From: Kumtagia sp964244725
Lineage (GTDB): Bacteria > Pseudomonadota > Alphaproteobacteria > Rhizobiales > Rhizobiaceae
NCBI GenBank assembly: GCA_964244725.1
Contig: CAXTJQ010000018.1
Location: forward strand, 8,712-72,711
Length of the DNA stretch: 64,000 nucleotides
Reading direction: 5' to 3'
A model generated the notes under the pieces. The model did no database searches, was not told where the DNA came from, and worked only from the letters and a program-made list of their open reading frames with translations. The translations under genes and the position numbers were made by a program. This document shows, in pieces, positions 56,135 to 64,000 of the stretch (position 1 is the first letter of the stretch; every line of letters starts with the position of its first letter).

Positions 56135-56734
56135 TCAGCCGTGCAGCTTGATGGTGATCTCGGCCACGCGCTTGCCCTGGAACTTGGCCCCTTCGAGTTC
56201 CTGCGCCGACGGCTGGCGCGACCCGTCGCCGTCCGAGGTCGTGGTCATGCCGTACGGCGCGCCGCCGCGCACCACGTCGTTGCCCATCTGCGCCTGGTAG
56301 GCATAGGATAGCGGCACGATGATCATGCCCTGGTGCTGCATGAAGACCTGGGTCGCGATGAGCGCGATCTCGGCGCCGCCATGCTGGGTTGCGGTCGAGA
56401 CCATCGCCGAGCCGATCTTGTTGACCAGCGCGCCCTTCATCCACAGCGGGCCGGTCTGGTCGACGAAATTCTTCATCTGCGCCGACATCGCGCCGTAGCG
56501 CGTCGAGACGCCCATGATGATGCCGTCATAGTCGCCGAGTTCCAGCGGGTCGGCGATCGGCGCGTCCTGGTCGAGCTTGTAGTAGGCCGCCTTGGCGACC
56601 GCCTTGGGCACCAGTTCCGGCGCGCGCTTGATCGTGACCTGGGCGCCGGCCTCCTTCGCTCCTTCCGCCGCGGCCTTGGCCATCTGCTCCATGTGGCCCC
56701 AGCTCGAATAATAGAGCACCAGTATCTTCGCCAT
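56135..56734 (-). CDS. wrbA: NAD(P)H:quinone oxidoreductase WrbA
   Basis: Flavodoxin-like FMN enzyme that reduces quinones by two electrons. The 199 residues show the FMN phosphate loop YYSSWGHMEQMA, GVSTRYGAMSAQMKNFVDQT and STATQHGGAE, all typical of WrbA. ATG at 56732-56734 has GGAGAACGACG upstream. Convergent with rne; divergent from the CinA-type gene. Confidence 0.96.
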   Translation of the reverse strand: MAKILVLYYSSWGHMEQMAKAAAEGAKEAGAQVTIKRAPELVPKAVAKAAYYKLDQDAPIADPLELGDYDGIIMGVSTRYGAMSAQMKNFVDQTGPLWMKGALVNKIGSAMVSTATQHGGAEIALIATQVFMQHQGMIIVPLSYAYQAQMGNDVVRGGAPYGMTTTSDGDGSRQPSAQELEGAKFQGKRVAEITIKLHG

Positions 56735-56922
56735 CGTCGTTCTCCGTTGCGATTGGAAGCGGTCCGCGATCCTTCGCGTCACGGCGACAATGCCCTGCTT
56801 CGACGACCATGAGAAGTCTCGGACCGCCGACAGATCGTTCACCGGATTTTTTGTCCGATGCCGTTGGCATTGCCGCCCGCGCGCCAAGGCGCTATTCGAT
56901 CAGGCTCAACGCAGGAACGCCG

Positions 56923-57669
56923 ATGACCGATATCGTCACAGCAGCCATGATCGTCATAGGCGACGAGATTCTGTCTGGCCGCACCAAGGACCGCAACATC
57001 GGCCATTTGGCCGACATGATGACGGCGATCGGCATCGACCTGAGGGAAGTCCGCGTCGTTGCCGACGAGCAGTCCGACATCGTCGCCGCCGTCAGCGCGC
57101 TTCGCGCGCGCTATACGTACGTGTTCACCACCGGCGGCATCGGGCCGACGCATGACGACATCACCGCCGACGCCATTGCGGTGGCCTTCGGCGTGCCCTG
57201 CGAGCATGACGCCAAGGCGATGGAACTGCTCGGCGCGCACTACCGGCGCCGCGAGATGGAATTTACCGATTCGCGCAAGCGCATGGCGCGCATGCCGCGC
57301 GGAGCGACCCACATCGACAACCCGGTCTCGATGGCGCCGGGCTTCAGCATCGGCAACGTCCACGTCATGGCCGGCGTGCCCTCGATCTTCCAGGCGATGC
57401 TCGACAATGTCGTGCCCCAGCTCAGGACGGGGACCAAGATGCTCTCCGTTACGGTCCCCTGCCCGCTCGGCGAAGGCGTGATCGGCGGCCCGCTATCGGA
57501 GATCCAGCGCGCCTTTCCCGATACAATCATCGGGTCCTACCCGAAATACCAGGATGGCGCATTCTGGACGGAACTCGTCGTGCGCGCGCGCTCGGCCGAG
57601 GCGCTCGAGCCCGCACGGCAGGCGGTGGCGGCCATGGTCGAACAGCTTTCGGTTCCATTGAAGGCCTAG
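56923..57669 (+). CDS. CinA N-terminal / MoCF-type molybdopterin-binding protein
   Basis: MoCF_biosynth domain protein of 248 residues. Signature segments are GDEILSGRTKDRNIGHL and VFTTGGIGPTHDDIT, and MAGVPSIFQAM, as in CinA-like (competence/damage-inducible protein A) proteins. It lacks the C-terminal PncC amidase domain of full CinA, as in YfaY-type short members. ATG at 56923 follows CAGGAACGCC. The next gene starts 3 nt after its stop. Confidence 0.9.
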   Translation: MTDIVTAAMIVIGDEILSGRTKDRNIGHLADMMTAIGIDLREVRVVADEQSDIVAAVSALRARYTYVFTTGGIGPTHDDITADAIAVAFGVPCEHDAKAMELLGAHYRRREMEFTDSRKRMARMPRGATHIDNPVSMAPGFSIGNVHVMAGVPSIFQAMLDNVVPQLRTGTKMLSVTVPCPLGEGVIGGPLSEIQRAFPDTIIGSYPKYQDGAFWTELVVRARSAEALEPARQAVAAMVEQLSVPLKA

Positions 57670-57672
57670 CCG

Positions 57673-58932
57673 ATGGATACGGTTGGTGGAGACATAGCGC
57701 CGCGCGTCATCCGGACCGAATGCTGCGTCGTCGGCGGCGGACCTGCCGGCATGATGGCCGGACTGCTCTTCGCCCGCGCCGGCGTCTCTACCATCGTGAT
57801 CGAGAAACATGGCGATTTCCTGCGTGATTTCCGCGGCGATACCGTCCACCCGTCAACCATGCAGATCATGCATGAGCTGGGTTTTCTGGATGCTTTTCTG
57901 GAACGGCCCCACCAGAAACTGACCCATCTTTCAGGCGCGTTCGGCGCCGAGCGCGTGGAGGTCGTTACGTTCGAGCGGCTGGACGACCTGCGGTGCCCCT
58001 ATATCGCGCTGATGCCACAATGGGAGTTTCTCGATTTCATCGCCGGCCAGGCTCGCCGGCTGACGGCGTTCTCGCTGGCGATGAACACCGAGGGCGCCGG
58101 TCTCCTCACGGAGTCCGACCGCGTCGTCGGCGTCCGCGCGACGGATCCGAACGGCCCTGTCGAGATTCGCGCCCGCCTTACAATCGCGGCCGACGGGCGC
58201 AGGTCCGTGTTGCGCGGTCTCGCCGGTCTCTCGGTCGCCGATCTGGGCGCGCCGATCGACGTACTCTGGTTCCGCGTCGCCAAGGACCCGTCGATCCTCG
58301 ACGCCACGCTGCTTCACGCCGGGCCCGGCCGCATCGTCATCACCATCGATCGCGGCGATTATTGGCAATGCGCCTGCGTCATCCCGAAGGGCGCGGCCGA
58401 AACCGTGCGCAAGGCCGGCATCGACTCCTTCCGCGCCAGCGTCGCCAAGATCGTTCCCGGCCTCGCCGCCGCCATCGGCGACCTTGGCGGCTGGGACGAT
58501 GTCAAGCTGCTGACCGTGACGGTCGACAGGCTGAACCGCTGGCACCGGCCGGGCCTGCTCTGCATCGGCGACGCCGCGCATGCCATGTCGCCGATCGGCG
58601 GGGTCGGCATCAACCTTGCGATCCAGGACGCGGTGGCGGCGGCGAACATGCTCGCCGGCCCGCTGGCCGATGGTCGCTACGCGGACCGCATGCTCGGCGC
58701 CGTGGCCAGGCGGCGGCTCTTTCCGACGCGCGTCATCCAGTTCGTCCAGATCCAGATGCAGAACCGGCTGCTGGCGCCGATCGTCGCCGATCCGGACCGG
58801 CAGCCGAGACCGCCCTTGCCGATGCGGCTGATTTCCGGCTTGCCGGTCCTCCAGCGCATGATCGCCAGGATCCTGGGCATGGGGGTGCGGCCCGAACACG
58901 TTCGATCGCCTCAGGTCGCCGTCAATCGCTAG
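57673..58932 (+). CDS. FAD-dependent monooxygenase
   Basis: Class A flavoprotein hydroxylase-like protein of 419 residues. The Rossmann motif VVGGGPAGMMAGLL lies near residues 19-32, RGDTVHPSTM resembles the substrate-binding region, and GDAAHAMSPIGGVGINLAIQDA is the second FAD motif. It starts 3 nt after the CinA-type gene, so they share a transcript. The substrate is unknown; related proteins act on aromatic rings. Confidence 0.9.
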   Translation: MDTVGGDIAPRVIRTECCVVGGGPAGMMAGLLFARAGVSTIVIEKHGDFLRDFRGDTVHPSTMQIMHELGFLDAFLERPHQKLTHLSGAFGAERVEVVTFERLDDLRCPYIALMPQWEFLDFIAGQARRLTAFSLAMNTEGAGLLTESDRVVGVRATDPNGPVEIRARLTIAADGRRSVLRGLAGLSVADLGAPIDVLWFRVAKDPSILDATLLHAGPGRIVITIDRGDYWQCACVIPKGAAETVRKAGIDSFRASVAKIVPGLAAAIGDLGGWDDVKLLTVTVDRLNRWHRPGLLCIGDAAHAMSPIGGVGINLAIQDAVAAANMLAGPLADGRYADRMLGAVARRRLFPTRVIQFVQIQMQNRLLAPIVADPDRQPRPPLPMRLISGLPVLQRMIARILGMGVRPEHVRSPQVAVNR

Positions 58933-59026
58933 CCGCGCGATCCGCCCGGCGCCCCGGCCATCGGGGAACCAACTTCCGCCACCCGGAATTTCCCGACATG
59001 TTTCAGGGCATCGAGGAGAAATCGAC

Positions 59027-59860
59027 ATGGCCTTCAAAACGATCGCCGTCATCCTGCAGAACGCAGACAATGCGCGTCGCGCGCTGGACTGCGCGATCCC
59101 CGTGGCCGAGGCCTGGGACGCGCATGTGATCGGCATCCACGCCGCGCCGATTCCGGTCGCCTACACCGATGCCGTCGGTTTTCCCGATGTCGGCGTCATC
59201 GAAGCCGCGGCCGCGGCGGTCGACGAGCGCGGCCGCGAGGTCGAGGCGCTGTTTGCCGAGCGCATGGCCGGCAGCCGCCTGTCGCACGACTGGCATCGCC
59301 TGCGCAACGTCGCGGGCGACAACGCCTTCTTCGGGGCCGAGATCGCGCGCACGGCCGATGTCGTCCTGGTCGCCCAGCGCAATCCCGAAGCGACCGACGA
59401 GGCCGCCGGCATCGACGGCGCGATCCACGAATCGGGGCGGCCAGTTCTTGTGGCGCCATACGCGGGACCCGTCCCATCGTCCTTCCAGCGCATCCTGATC
59501 GCCTGGAACGGCAGCCGCGAGGCTGCGCGCGCCGCCTTCGACGCGCTGCCGCTGATTGAGAAGGCGGAGACGACCGAGATCCTGGTGGTCGATCCGCCCG
59601 AGGAAGGCGGCGAGATGGGCATGGGCGCCTCGTCGCTGGCGGCCGCCCTGTCGCGCCACGGCGCCCATGTCGCGGTCACGACGCAGGCTTCAGGCAAGCA
59701 GGCGGTGGATGAAGTCCTGCGCGACAGGATCGCCGCCACCGGCGCCGACCTCCTGGTGATCGGCGCCAACAGCCACTCTTGGCTGCGCGACCTGGTCTTT
59801 GGCGGCGTCACCAAGACCGTGCTGAAGTCGGTGGAAATCCCGACTTTGCTGTCGCGGTGA
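59027..59860 (+). CDS. Universal stress protein, tandem domain
   Basis: UspA-family protein of 277 residues containing two domains. The first starts KTIAVILQNADNARRAL and the second RILIAWNGSREAARAAFDAL. The second keeps the ATP-type G(2x)G(9x)G(S/T) loop as GANSHSWLRDLVFGGVTKTVL. ATG at 59027 follows GGAGAAATCGAC. Stands between the monooxygenase and gpt genes. Stress role inferred from the family. Confidence 0.92.
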   Translation: MAFKTIAVILQNADNARRALDCAIPVAEAWDAHVIGIHAAPIPVAYTDAVGFPDVGVIEAAAAAVDERGREVEALFAERMAGSRLSHDWHRLRNVAGDNAFFGAEIARTADVVLVAQRNPEATDEAAGIDGAIHESGRPVLVAPYAGPVPSSFQRILIAWNGSREAARAAFDALPLIEKAETTEILVVDPPEEGGEMGMGASSLAAALSRHGAHVAVTTQASGKQAVDEVLRDRIAATGADLLVIGANSHSWLRDLVFGGVTKTVLKSVEIPTLLSR

Positions 59861-59954
59861 CTCTCGGCCCGTCAGCGGACTTGCCATGCCGCCGGACGCC
59901 CACTATGGCCAAGCGCATCCCAACAGGCTGCTTTTTGCCGATGGAGCGCCGCAT

Positions 59955-60452
59955 ATGTCCCTGCCGGAAAAAGCCTTTCCCGTTTCGTGGGACCAGTTTC
60001 ATCGCGATGCCCGCGCCTTAGCCTGGCGTCTTGCCGGCGCCAACACGAAATGGCGCGCCATCGTCTGCATCACCCGCGGCGGCCTGGTGCCGGCCGCGAT
60101 CATCTCGCGCGAACTCGACATCCGCGTCATCGAGACCGTCTCGGTGGCGTCCTACCACGACTACGCCAAGCAGGGCGAACTGGCGATCCTCAAGGAAATC
60201 ACGCCGTCGCTGCTCGAAAACGGCGGCGTCGACGTGCTCATCGTCGACGATCTCACCGATACGGGCAAGACGGCAGAGGTGGTGCGGGCGATGATGCCGA
60301 AGGCGCATTTCGCGACGGTTTACGCCAAGCCCAAGGGCCGCCCGCTCGTCGACACCTTCGTGACCGAAGTCTCGCAGGACACCTGGATCTATTTTCCCTG
60401 GGACATGGGCTTCACCTACCAGAAACCCATCGCGGCCGATCCGGCCGGCTAG
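59955..60452 (+). CDS. gpt: Xanthine phosphoribosyltransferase
   Basis: Purine salvage enzyme converting xanthine or guanine to nucleotides with PRPP. The 165 residues have the PRPP loop VLIVDDLTDTGKTAEVV and FPVSWDQFHRDARALAWRL near the N-terminus, as in Rhizobiales Gpt. ATG at 59955 has GGAGCG upstream and gives the family length; an upstream in-frame start at 59886 adds 23 residues without family support. Confidence 0.93.
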   Translation: MSLPEKAFPVSWDQFHRDARALAWRLAGANTKWRAIVCITRGGLVPAAIISRELDIRVIETVSVASYHDYAKQGELAILKEITPSLLENGGVDVLIVDDLTDTGKTAEVVRAMMPKAHFATVYAKPKGRPLVDTFVTEVSQDTWIYFPWDMGFTYQKPIAADPAG

Positions 60453-60578
60453 GCCTTCAGGATGACCGCGCCCACAGGCTGTCCACAGGCGACTTTGTCT
60501 TCGTTCAGGGAAATTTAACTTTCACTACAGAGCATTAACCCTATCGTCGGATCGACGACGAATCGTGGGGCGAGACGG

Positions 60579-61172
60579 GTGGGGATCGAGCGGAGGCAAG
60601 AAGCGAGTCTCGCCGACAGGGCGAGAACCGCGCTCGGCGGCAAGCCGTCCCGAATCCAGGTCGCCGCCCTGCCCTGGCGGATCGGCGCGCAGGGCGTCGA
60701 GATCATGCTCGTCACCAGCCGCGCCACCGGGCGCTGGGTGCTGCCGAAGGGCTGGCCGGAACGCGGCGAGCGGCTGTGCGACGCCGCGGCGCGCGAAGCC
60801 GGCGAAGAGGCCGGAATCAGCGGGGCGGTCGCCATGCCCGAGATCGGGATGTACCGCTACGTCAAACGCAGGACAGCCGGCGCGACGACACCGTGTCAGG
60901 TGCATGTGTTCGCGATGGAGATCGACCGGGTCAGGGAGAAATGGCCCGAGCGCAAGCAGAGGGTCCGCGCCTGGTTCACGGTCGAGGATGCCGCGCTCAG
61001 CGTCCGCGAGCCTGAACTCGAAACGCTGATTCGCGGGTTCGGGGGCCGTCCGCGCACGTTTGCGACGCCCCTGGTCCGCTGGCCCGAGCGGCAGACGGAA
61101 CTAGCTGCAAACCTGACCTCGCACGGCGAGTCTCAAGTCCAGGCGGTCGTTTCGGACTCTCACCCAGTGTAA
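60579..61172 (+). CDS. Nudix hydrolase
   Basis: Pyrophosphatase of the Nudix superfamily, 197 residues. The Nudix box is clear: G, five residues, E, seven residues, REAGEEAGI, and it matches the consensus. VLPKGWPERGE precedes it, resembling diadenosine-polyphosphate or inositol-pyrophosphate type hydrolases. The start is GTG at 60579. The C-terminal 40 residues beyond the domain are unassigned. Substrate unknown. Confidence 0.88.
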   Translation: MGIERRQEASLADRARTALGGKPSRIQVAALPWRIGAQGVEIMLVTSRATGRWVLPKGWPERGERLCDAAAREAGEEAGISGAVAMPEIGMYRYVKRRTAGATTPCQVHVFAMEIDRVREKWPERKQRVRAWFTVEDAALSVREPELETLIRGFGGRPRTFATPLVRWPERQTELAANLTSHGESQVQAVVSDSHPV

Positions 61173-61772
61173 ATCCCGCCGCCTCGCGGCGCGCCGGATG
61201 GCAAGGGTGCGCCGGTCACCTGGCCGGAAATTGCGGCGCCGTCCCCGCTATCCACATGCCGGCCCCACCACATGTTGGGGGTCGCGAAAGTTTCGCAACG
61301 AATCGTTGACGGCCAAAAACGAGTCGCCTCATATGACTTGGCGTTTGCGTGTTAAGCGCGGAAGCCGGTCCGCCGGCGTCCTGAATTCCCCGATCGAACA
61401 GCGTTGGACCCGGTGTCGCCGCAAGCTGCGACGGCGCGCAGGCAGATATTCGCGCGGATTTTCGCGTTCGAAATTCGCGGAAGAAGGTCGCAAATCGCCT
61501 GTGGTTAAGCTATATTTGGTGTTTCGGGCCGAAGTTGATCACTAGATAAGGGAACATTCGCAGGATGCTGCGGTTTGGTCAGGCTGGCGAACGATGTCAT
61601 GGTCGGTGGTCCTTCAACGGGGCGACGGCATCCTGGAGCCTCGACGAGACACGAAACGAGTGGGAATCTCGCGGCCATGATCGCCGCGACGCGGAACGAG
61701 AAAGCGCGTGCCGATGGGACTGGCCGAGGCCAGCGGGCACGCGCTACATTTAGAGATCAAGGGACTGAGCCT
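61173..61772. other. Intergenic region and leader upstream of nrdJ
   Basis: 600 bp without a convincing gene; short frames here lack family features. It holds a cluster of three small palindromes at 61263-61307 and a candidate promoter just downstream, leaving a possible leader of about 430 nt before nrdJ. I looked for a cobalamin riboswitch box and saw none. Confidence 0.5.
61263..61335 (+). promoter_or_regulatory. Candidate nrdJ promoter with palindromic sites
   Basis: CCCCA...TGGGG (61263-61280), GCGAAA-G-TTTCGC (61284-61296) and AACGA-A-TCGTT (61297-61307) are adjacent inverted repeats. TTGACG (61306-61311) and CATATG (61330-61335) are spaced 18 bp like a sigma-70 promoter. The role is inferred. 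Confidence 0.35.
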
Positions 61773-64000
61773 ATGCACATCGAGCGCCGCTTCACCAAGC
61801 CTGGACAGAGCCCCTATGCGGAAATCGAGTTCCGTAAGGCCCTGTCGGAAATCAGGAATCCTGACGGCTCGGTCGTCTTCCGGCTGGCCGATATCGACGT
61901 GCCGGCGCAGTTCAGCCAGGTGGCGGCCGACATCCTTGCACAGAAATATTTTCGCAAGGCCGGGATTCCCGCTAAACTGAAGAAGGTCGAGGAGAATGCG
62001 GTCCCGTCCTTCCTCTGGCGCTCGGTCGCCGACGAGGCGGCGCTGGCCTTGCTGCCCGACGGCGAGCGCTACGGCTCGGAGACGGACGCCCGCCAGGTCT
62101 TCGACCGGCTCGCCGGCACCTGGACCTATTGGGGCTGGAAGGGCGGTTACTTCAAGGCCGAGGACGATGCGCGCGCCTTCATGGACGAGCTGTCGTACAT
62201 GCTCGCCACCCAGCGCGTCGCGCCCAACAGCCCGCAATGGTTCAACACCGGCCTGCACTGGGCCTACGGCATCGACGGTCCCGGCCAGGGCCATTTCTAC
62301 GTCGACCCCTTCACCGGCAAGCTCACCAAGTCGAAGTCGGCCTACGAGCACCCGCAGCCGCATGCCTGCTTCATCCAAGGCGTCGCCGACGACCTCGTCA
62401 ACGAAGGCGGCATCATGGATCTGTGGGTGCGCGAGGCGCGGCTCTTCAAATACGGCTCGGGCACCGGCTCCAACTTCTCCTACCTGCGCGGCGAGGGCGA
62501 AAAGCTCTCGGGCGGCGGGCGTTCGTCCGGCCTCATGTCCTTCCTTAAGATCGGCGACCGCGCCGCCGGCGCCATCAAGTCCGGCGGCACGACGCGCCGC
62601 GCCGCCAAGATGGTCGTGGTCGACATCGACCATCCCGACATCGAAACCTATATCGACTGGAAGGTGAAGGAGGAGCAGAAGGTCGCCTCGCTCGTCACCG
62701 GCTCCAAGATCGTCAAGAAGCACATGACCGCCGTCATGAAGGCCTGCGTCAACTGCGAAGGTCCGGACGGCGATTGCTACGACCCGCTCAAGAACCCGGC
62801 GCTGAAGCGCGCTATCCGCGAGGGCAAGCGCGACGGCGTGCCGGAGAACTACATCAAGCGCGTCATCCAGTTCGCGAAACAGGGCTACACGAAGATCGAT
62901 TTCGCCACCTACGACACGGACTGGGATTCGGAAGCCTACCTCACCGTGTCGGGCCAGAACTCAAACAACTCCGTCTCGCTCAAGGACGATTTTTTGCGCG
63001 CGGTGGAGACCGATGGCGACTGGAACCTCACCGCCCGCAAGGATGGCAAGGTGATGAAGACGCTGAAGGCGCGCGATCTCTGGGAGCAGATCGGCCACGC
63101 CGCCTGGGCATCCGCCGACCCCGGCCTGCACTTTAACACGACGATGAACGACTGGCACACCTGCGCGGCAGCAGGCGCAATCCGGGCCTCGAACCCGTGT
63201 TCGGAATACATGTTCCTGGACGACACGGCCTGCAACCTGGCGTCGATCAACCTGCTTCCTTATCGGCAGTCGGCAGTCGGCAGTCGGCAGTCGGATATTG
63301 CCGAAAGTAATTTGCCGAGCGCACCGACTAGCTCGAACCCGAATCATACCCGACTGCCGACTGCCGACTGCCGACCTGCCGCCTTCTCCATCGACATTGC
63401 CGCCTACGAGCACACCGTCCGCCTGTGGACCATCGTGCTGGAAATTTCGGTGATGATGGCGCAGTTCCCGTCCAAGGAGATCGCAAAACTCTCCTACGAA
63501 TACCGCACGCTCGGCCTCGGCTACGCCAATATCGGCGGCCTCTTGATGACCTCCGGCATCCCCTACGATTCCGACGCGGGCCGCGCGATCGCCGGCGCGC
63601 TGACCGCGATCATGACGGGCGTCGCCTACGCCACCTCGGCCGAAATGGCCGGCGAACTCGGCGCGTTCCCGGACTATGACCGGAACGCCGGGAACATGCT
63701 GCGCGTCATGCGCAACCACCGCCGCGCGGCTTATGGCGTCTCCGGTGGAGAGCCTGCTCTTGCAGGCTCGGAAGATGCGTCAAGAAAATTTGACGGCTAC
63801 GAGAAGCTCGCCGTCCATCCGGTGCCTCTGGTCGCTTCCGACCTGACGCAGCCCGAACTCGCGACCCACGCCAAAGCCGCCTGGGACCGCGCGATCGAGT
63901 TCGGCGAGGCGCACGGCTATCGCAACGCGCAGGCCACCGTCATCGCGCCGACCGGCACGATCGGCCTCGTCATGGATTGCGACACCACCGGCATCGAGCC
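61773..64000 (+). CDS. nrdJ: Vitamin B12-dependent ribonucleotide reductase, 3' end missing
   Basis: Class II reductase making deoxynucleotides with adenosylcobalamin. ATG at 61773 has AAGGGA upstream; 742 codons are visible. Recognised by VAPNSPQWFNTGL, QPHACFIQGV, SGTGSNFSYLRG, NPCSEYMFLDDTACNLASINL and APTGTIGLVMDCDTTGIEP. Two in-frame insertions set it apart. About 40 residues after NLASINLL come from an inverted heptamer-repeat element at 63264-63382. About 15 residues after RRAAYG come from a short palindrome at 63750-63769. No stop or frameshift occurs in the visible part. Confidence 0.96.
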   Translation, partial: MHIERRFTKPGQSPYAEIEFRKALSEIRNPDGSVVFRLADIDVPAQFSQVAADILAQKYFRKAGIPAKLKKVEENAVPSFLWRSVADEAALALLPDGERYGSETDARQVFDRLAGTWTYWGWKGGYFKAEDDARAFMDELSYMLATQRVAPNSPQWFNTGLHWAYGIDGPGQGHFYVDPFTGKLTKSKSAYEHPQPHACFIQGVADDLVNEGGIMDLWVREARLFKYGSGTGSNFSYLRGEGEKLSGGGRSSGLMSFLKIGDRAAGAIKSGGTTRRAAKMVVVDIDHPDIETYIDWKVKEEQKVASLVTGSKIVKKHMTAVMKACVNCEGPDGDCYDPLKNPALKRAIREGKRDGVPENYIKRVIQFAKQGYTKIDFATYDTDWDSEAYLTVSGQNSNNSVSLKDDFLRAVETDGDWNLTARKDGKVMKTLKARDLWEQIGHAAWASADPGLHFNTTMNDWHTCAAAGAIRASNPCSEYMFLDDTACNLASINLLPYRQSAVGSRQSDIAESNLPSAPTSSNPNHTRLPTADCRPAAFSIDIAAYEHTVRLWTIVLEISVMMAQFPSKEIAKLSYEYRTLGLGYANIGGLLMTSGIPYDSDAGRAIAGALTAIMTGVAYATSAEMAGELGAFPDYDRNAGNMLRVMRNHRRAAYGVSGGEPALAGSEDASRKFDGYEKLAVHPVPLVASDLTQPELATHAKAAWDRAIEFGEAHGYRNAQATVIAPTGTIGLVMDCDTTGIE
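63264..63382 (+). repeat. In-frame inverted tandem-heptamer element inside nrdJ
   Basis: Left arm: four tandem CGGCAGT units (63264-63291) plus CGG. Right arm: the reverse complement, three ACTGCCG units (63353-63373) then ACCTGCCG with one extra C (63374-63381). The spacer is about 56 nt. The element translates through without a stop and replaces a short variable linker of NrdJ. Seven is not a multiple of three, so loss or gain of one unit shifts the nrdJ frame. The extra C may compensate for such a change. Confidence 0.85.
63750..63769 (+). repeat. Short palindrome in an in-frame nrdJ insertion
   Basis: GAGCCTGC (63750-63757), loop TCTT, GCAGGCTC (63762-63769): a perfect 8-bp hairpin. It lies in a stretch encoding about 15 residues (GGEPALAGSEDAS and neighbours) between RRAAYG and DGYEKL, which are close together in other NrdJ proteins. 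Confidence 0.7.

Noticed and set aside
61198..61545. 115-codon frame in the nrdJ leader
   Set aside because: Arg/Ser-rich composition and no ribosome-binding site; looks like a chance frame in GC-rich DNA.
61173..61772. Cobalamin riboswitch upstream of nrdJ
   Set aside because: No B12 box or matching core could be found by eye.
63264..63382. CRISPR array in nrdJ
   Set aside because: Repeats are 7 nt, contiguous and inverted on the far side, without spacers or cas genes.
63264..63790. Intein or group II intron in nrdJ
   Set aside because: The inserts are about 120 and 45 nt, far too small and without splice or endonuclease motifs. The frame stays open.

Overview
The window is high-GC DNA from an alphaproteobacterium, most likely of the Rhizobiales (Hyphomicrobiales). 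Several things point there: an ExoR-like Sel1 periplasmic regulator, the clpP-clpX-lon-hup block, the rne / AmiC-type amidase / PBP1A / prfB block, the dgt-argS pair beside erpA and xthA, a short ArgC beside an agmatinase, and a B12-dependent ribonucleotide reductase (nrdJ). Species cannot be named from sequence alone.

Layout. 1-5.2 kb: argS (cut by the window edge), dgt, erpA, xthA, an exoR-like gene and a HU gene. 5.3-12.2 kb: lon, clpX and clpP, all on the minus strand. Between lon and clpX lie a Tat-exported DUF1513 gene and a decayed HigBA/RelE-type toxin-antitoxin pair with its operator palindrome. 12.5-21.6 kb: accessory and metabolic genes (orphan hypothetical, FAD oxidoreductase, cytochrome P450, Cys-rich exported protein, cupin, O-acetylhomoserine sulfhydrylase, CoA-binding protein, a multiply frameshifted pseudogene, enoyl-CoA hydratase, thioesterase, a beta-flower-like protein). 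21.8-28.9 kb: rplM-rpsI, a membrane acyltransferase, a glycerophosphodiesterase-like protein, agmatinase-argC, heme A synthase and a DUF2842 protein. 28.9-38.3 kb: an exopolysaccharide locus (deacetylase, CelD-like acyltransferase, Wzc-like co-polymerase with a degenerate kinase domain, Wza-like export lipoprotein, GT4 glycosyltransferase, ExoY/WcaJ-type initiating transferase, Wzy-like polymerase), then tRNA-Pro(GGG). 38.6-43.8 kb: a QseBC-like two-component system, a PepSY protein and an RTX-type exported protein. 43.9-56.1 kb: NAD kinase, DEAD-box helicase, OmpA-family lipoprotein, prfB with a programmed +1 frameshift, PBP1A, amidase and RNase E. 56.1-61.2 kb: wrbA, a CinA-type MoCF protein, an FAD monooxygenase, a universal stress protein, gpt and a Nudix hydrolase. 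61.8 kb to the end: nrdJ, cut by the window edge.

The most unusual signal is a pair of look-alike repeat elements. Each has tandem heptamers on the left and the inverted heptamers on the right, with a 55-70 nt spacer. One is intergenic (18204-18318, AATGGTG-type). The other lies in frame inside nrdJ (63264-63382, CGGCAGT-type) and adds a stretch of residues to the enzyme. A second in-frame palindrome occurs about 370 nt further into nrdJ. Because seven is not a multiple of three, any change of heptamer copy number would shift the nrdJ frame. The same architecture built from different heptamers suggests a class of small repeat elements that may tolerate, or exploit, insertion into coding sequence. 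Other points of interest are a perfect slippery heptamer at the break in the antitoxin gene, the kinase-dead-looking polysaccharide co-polymerase, and structured leaders before rne and nrdJ.
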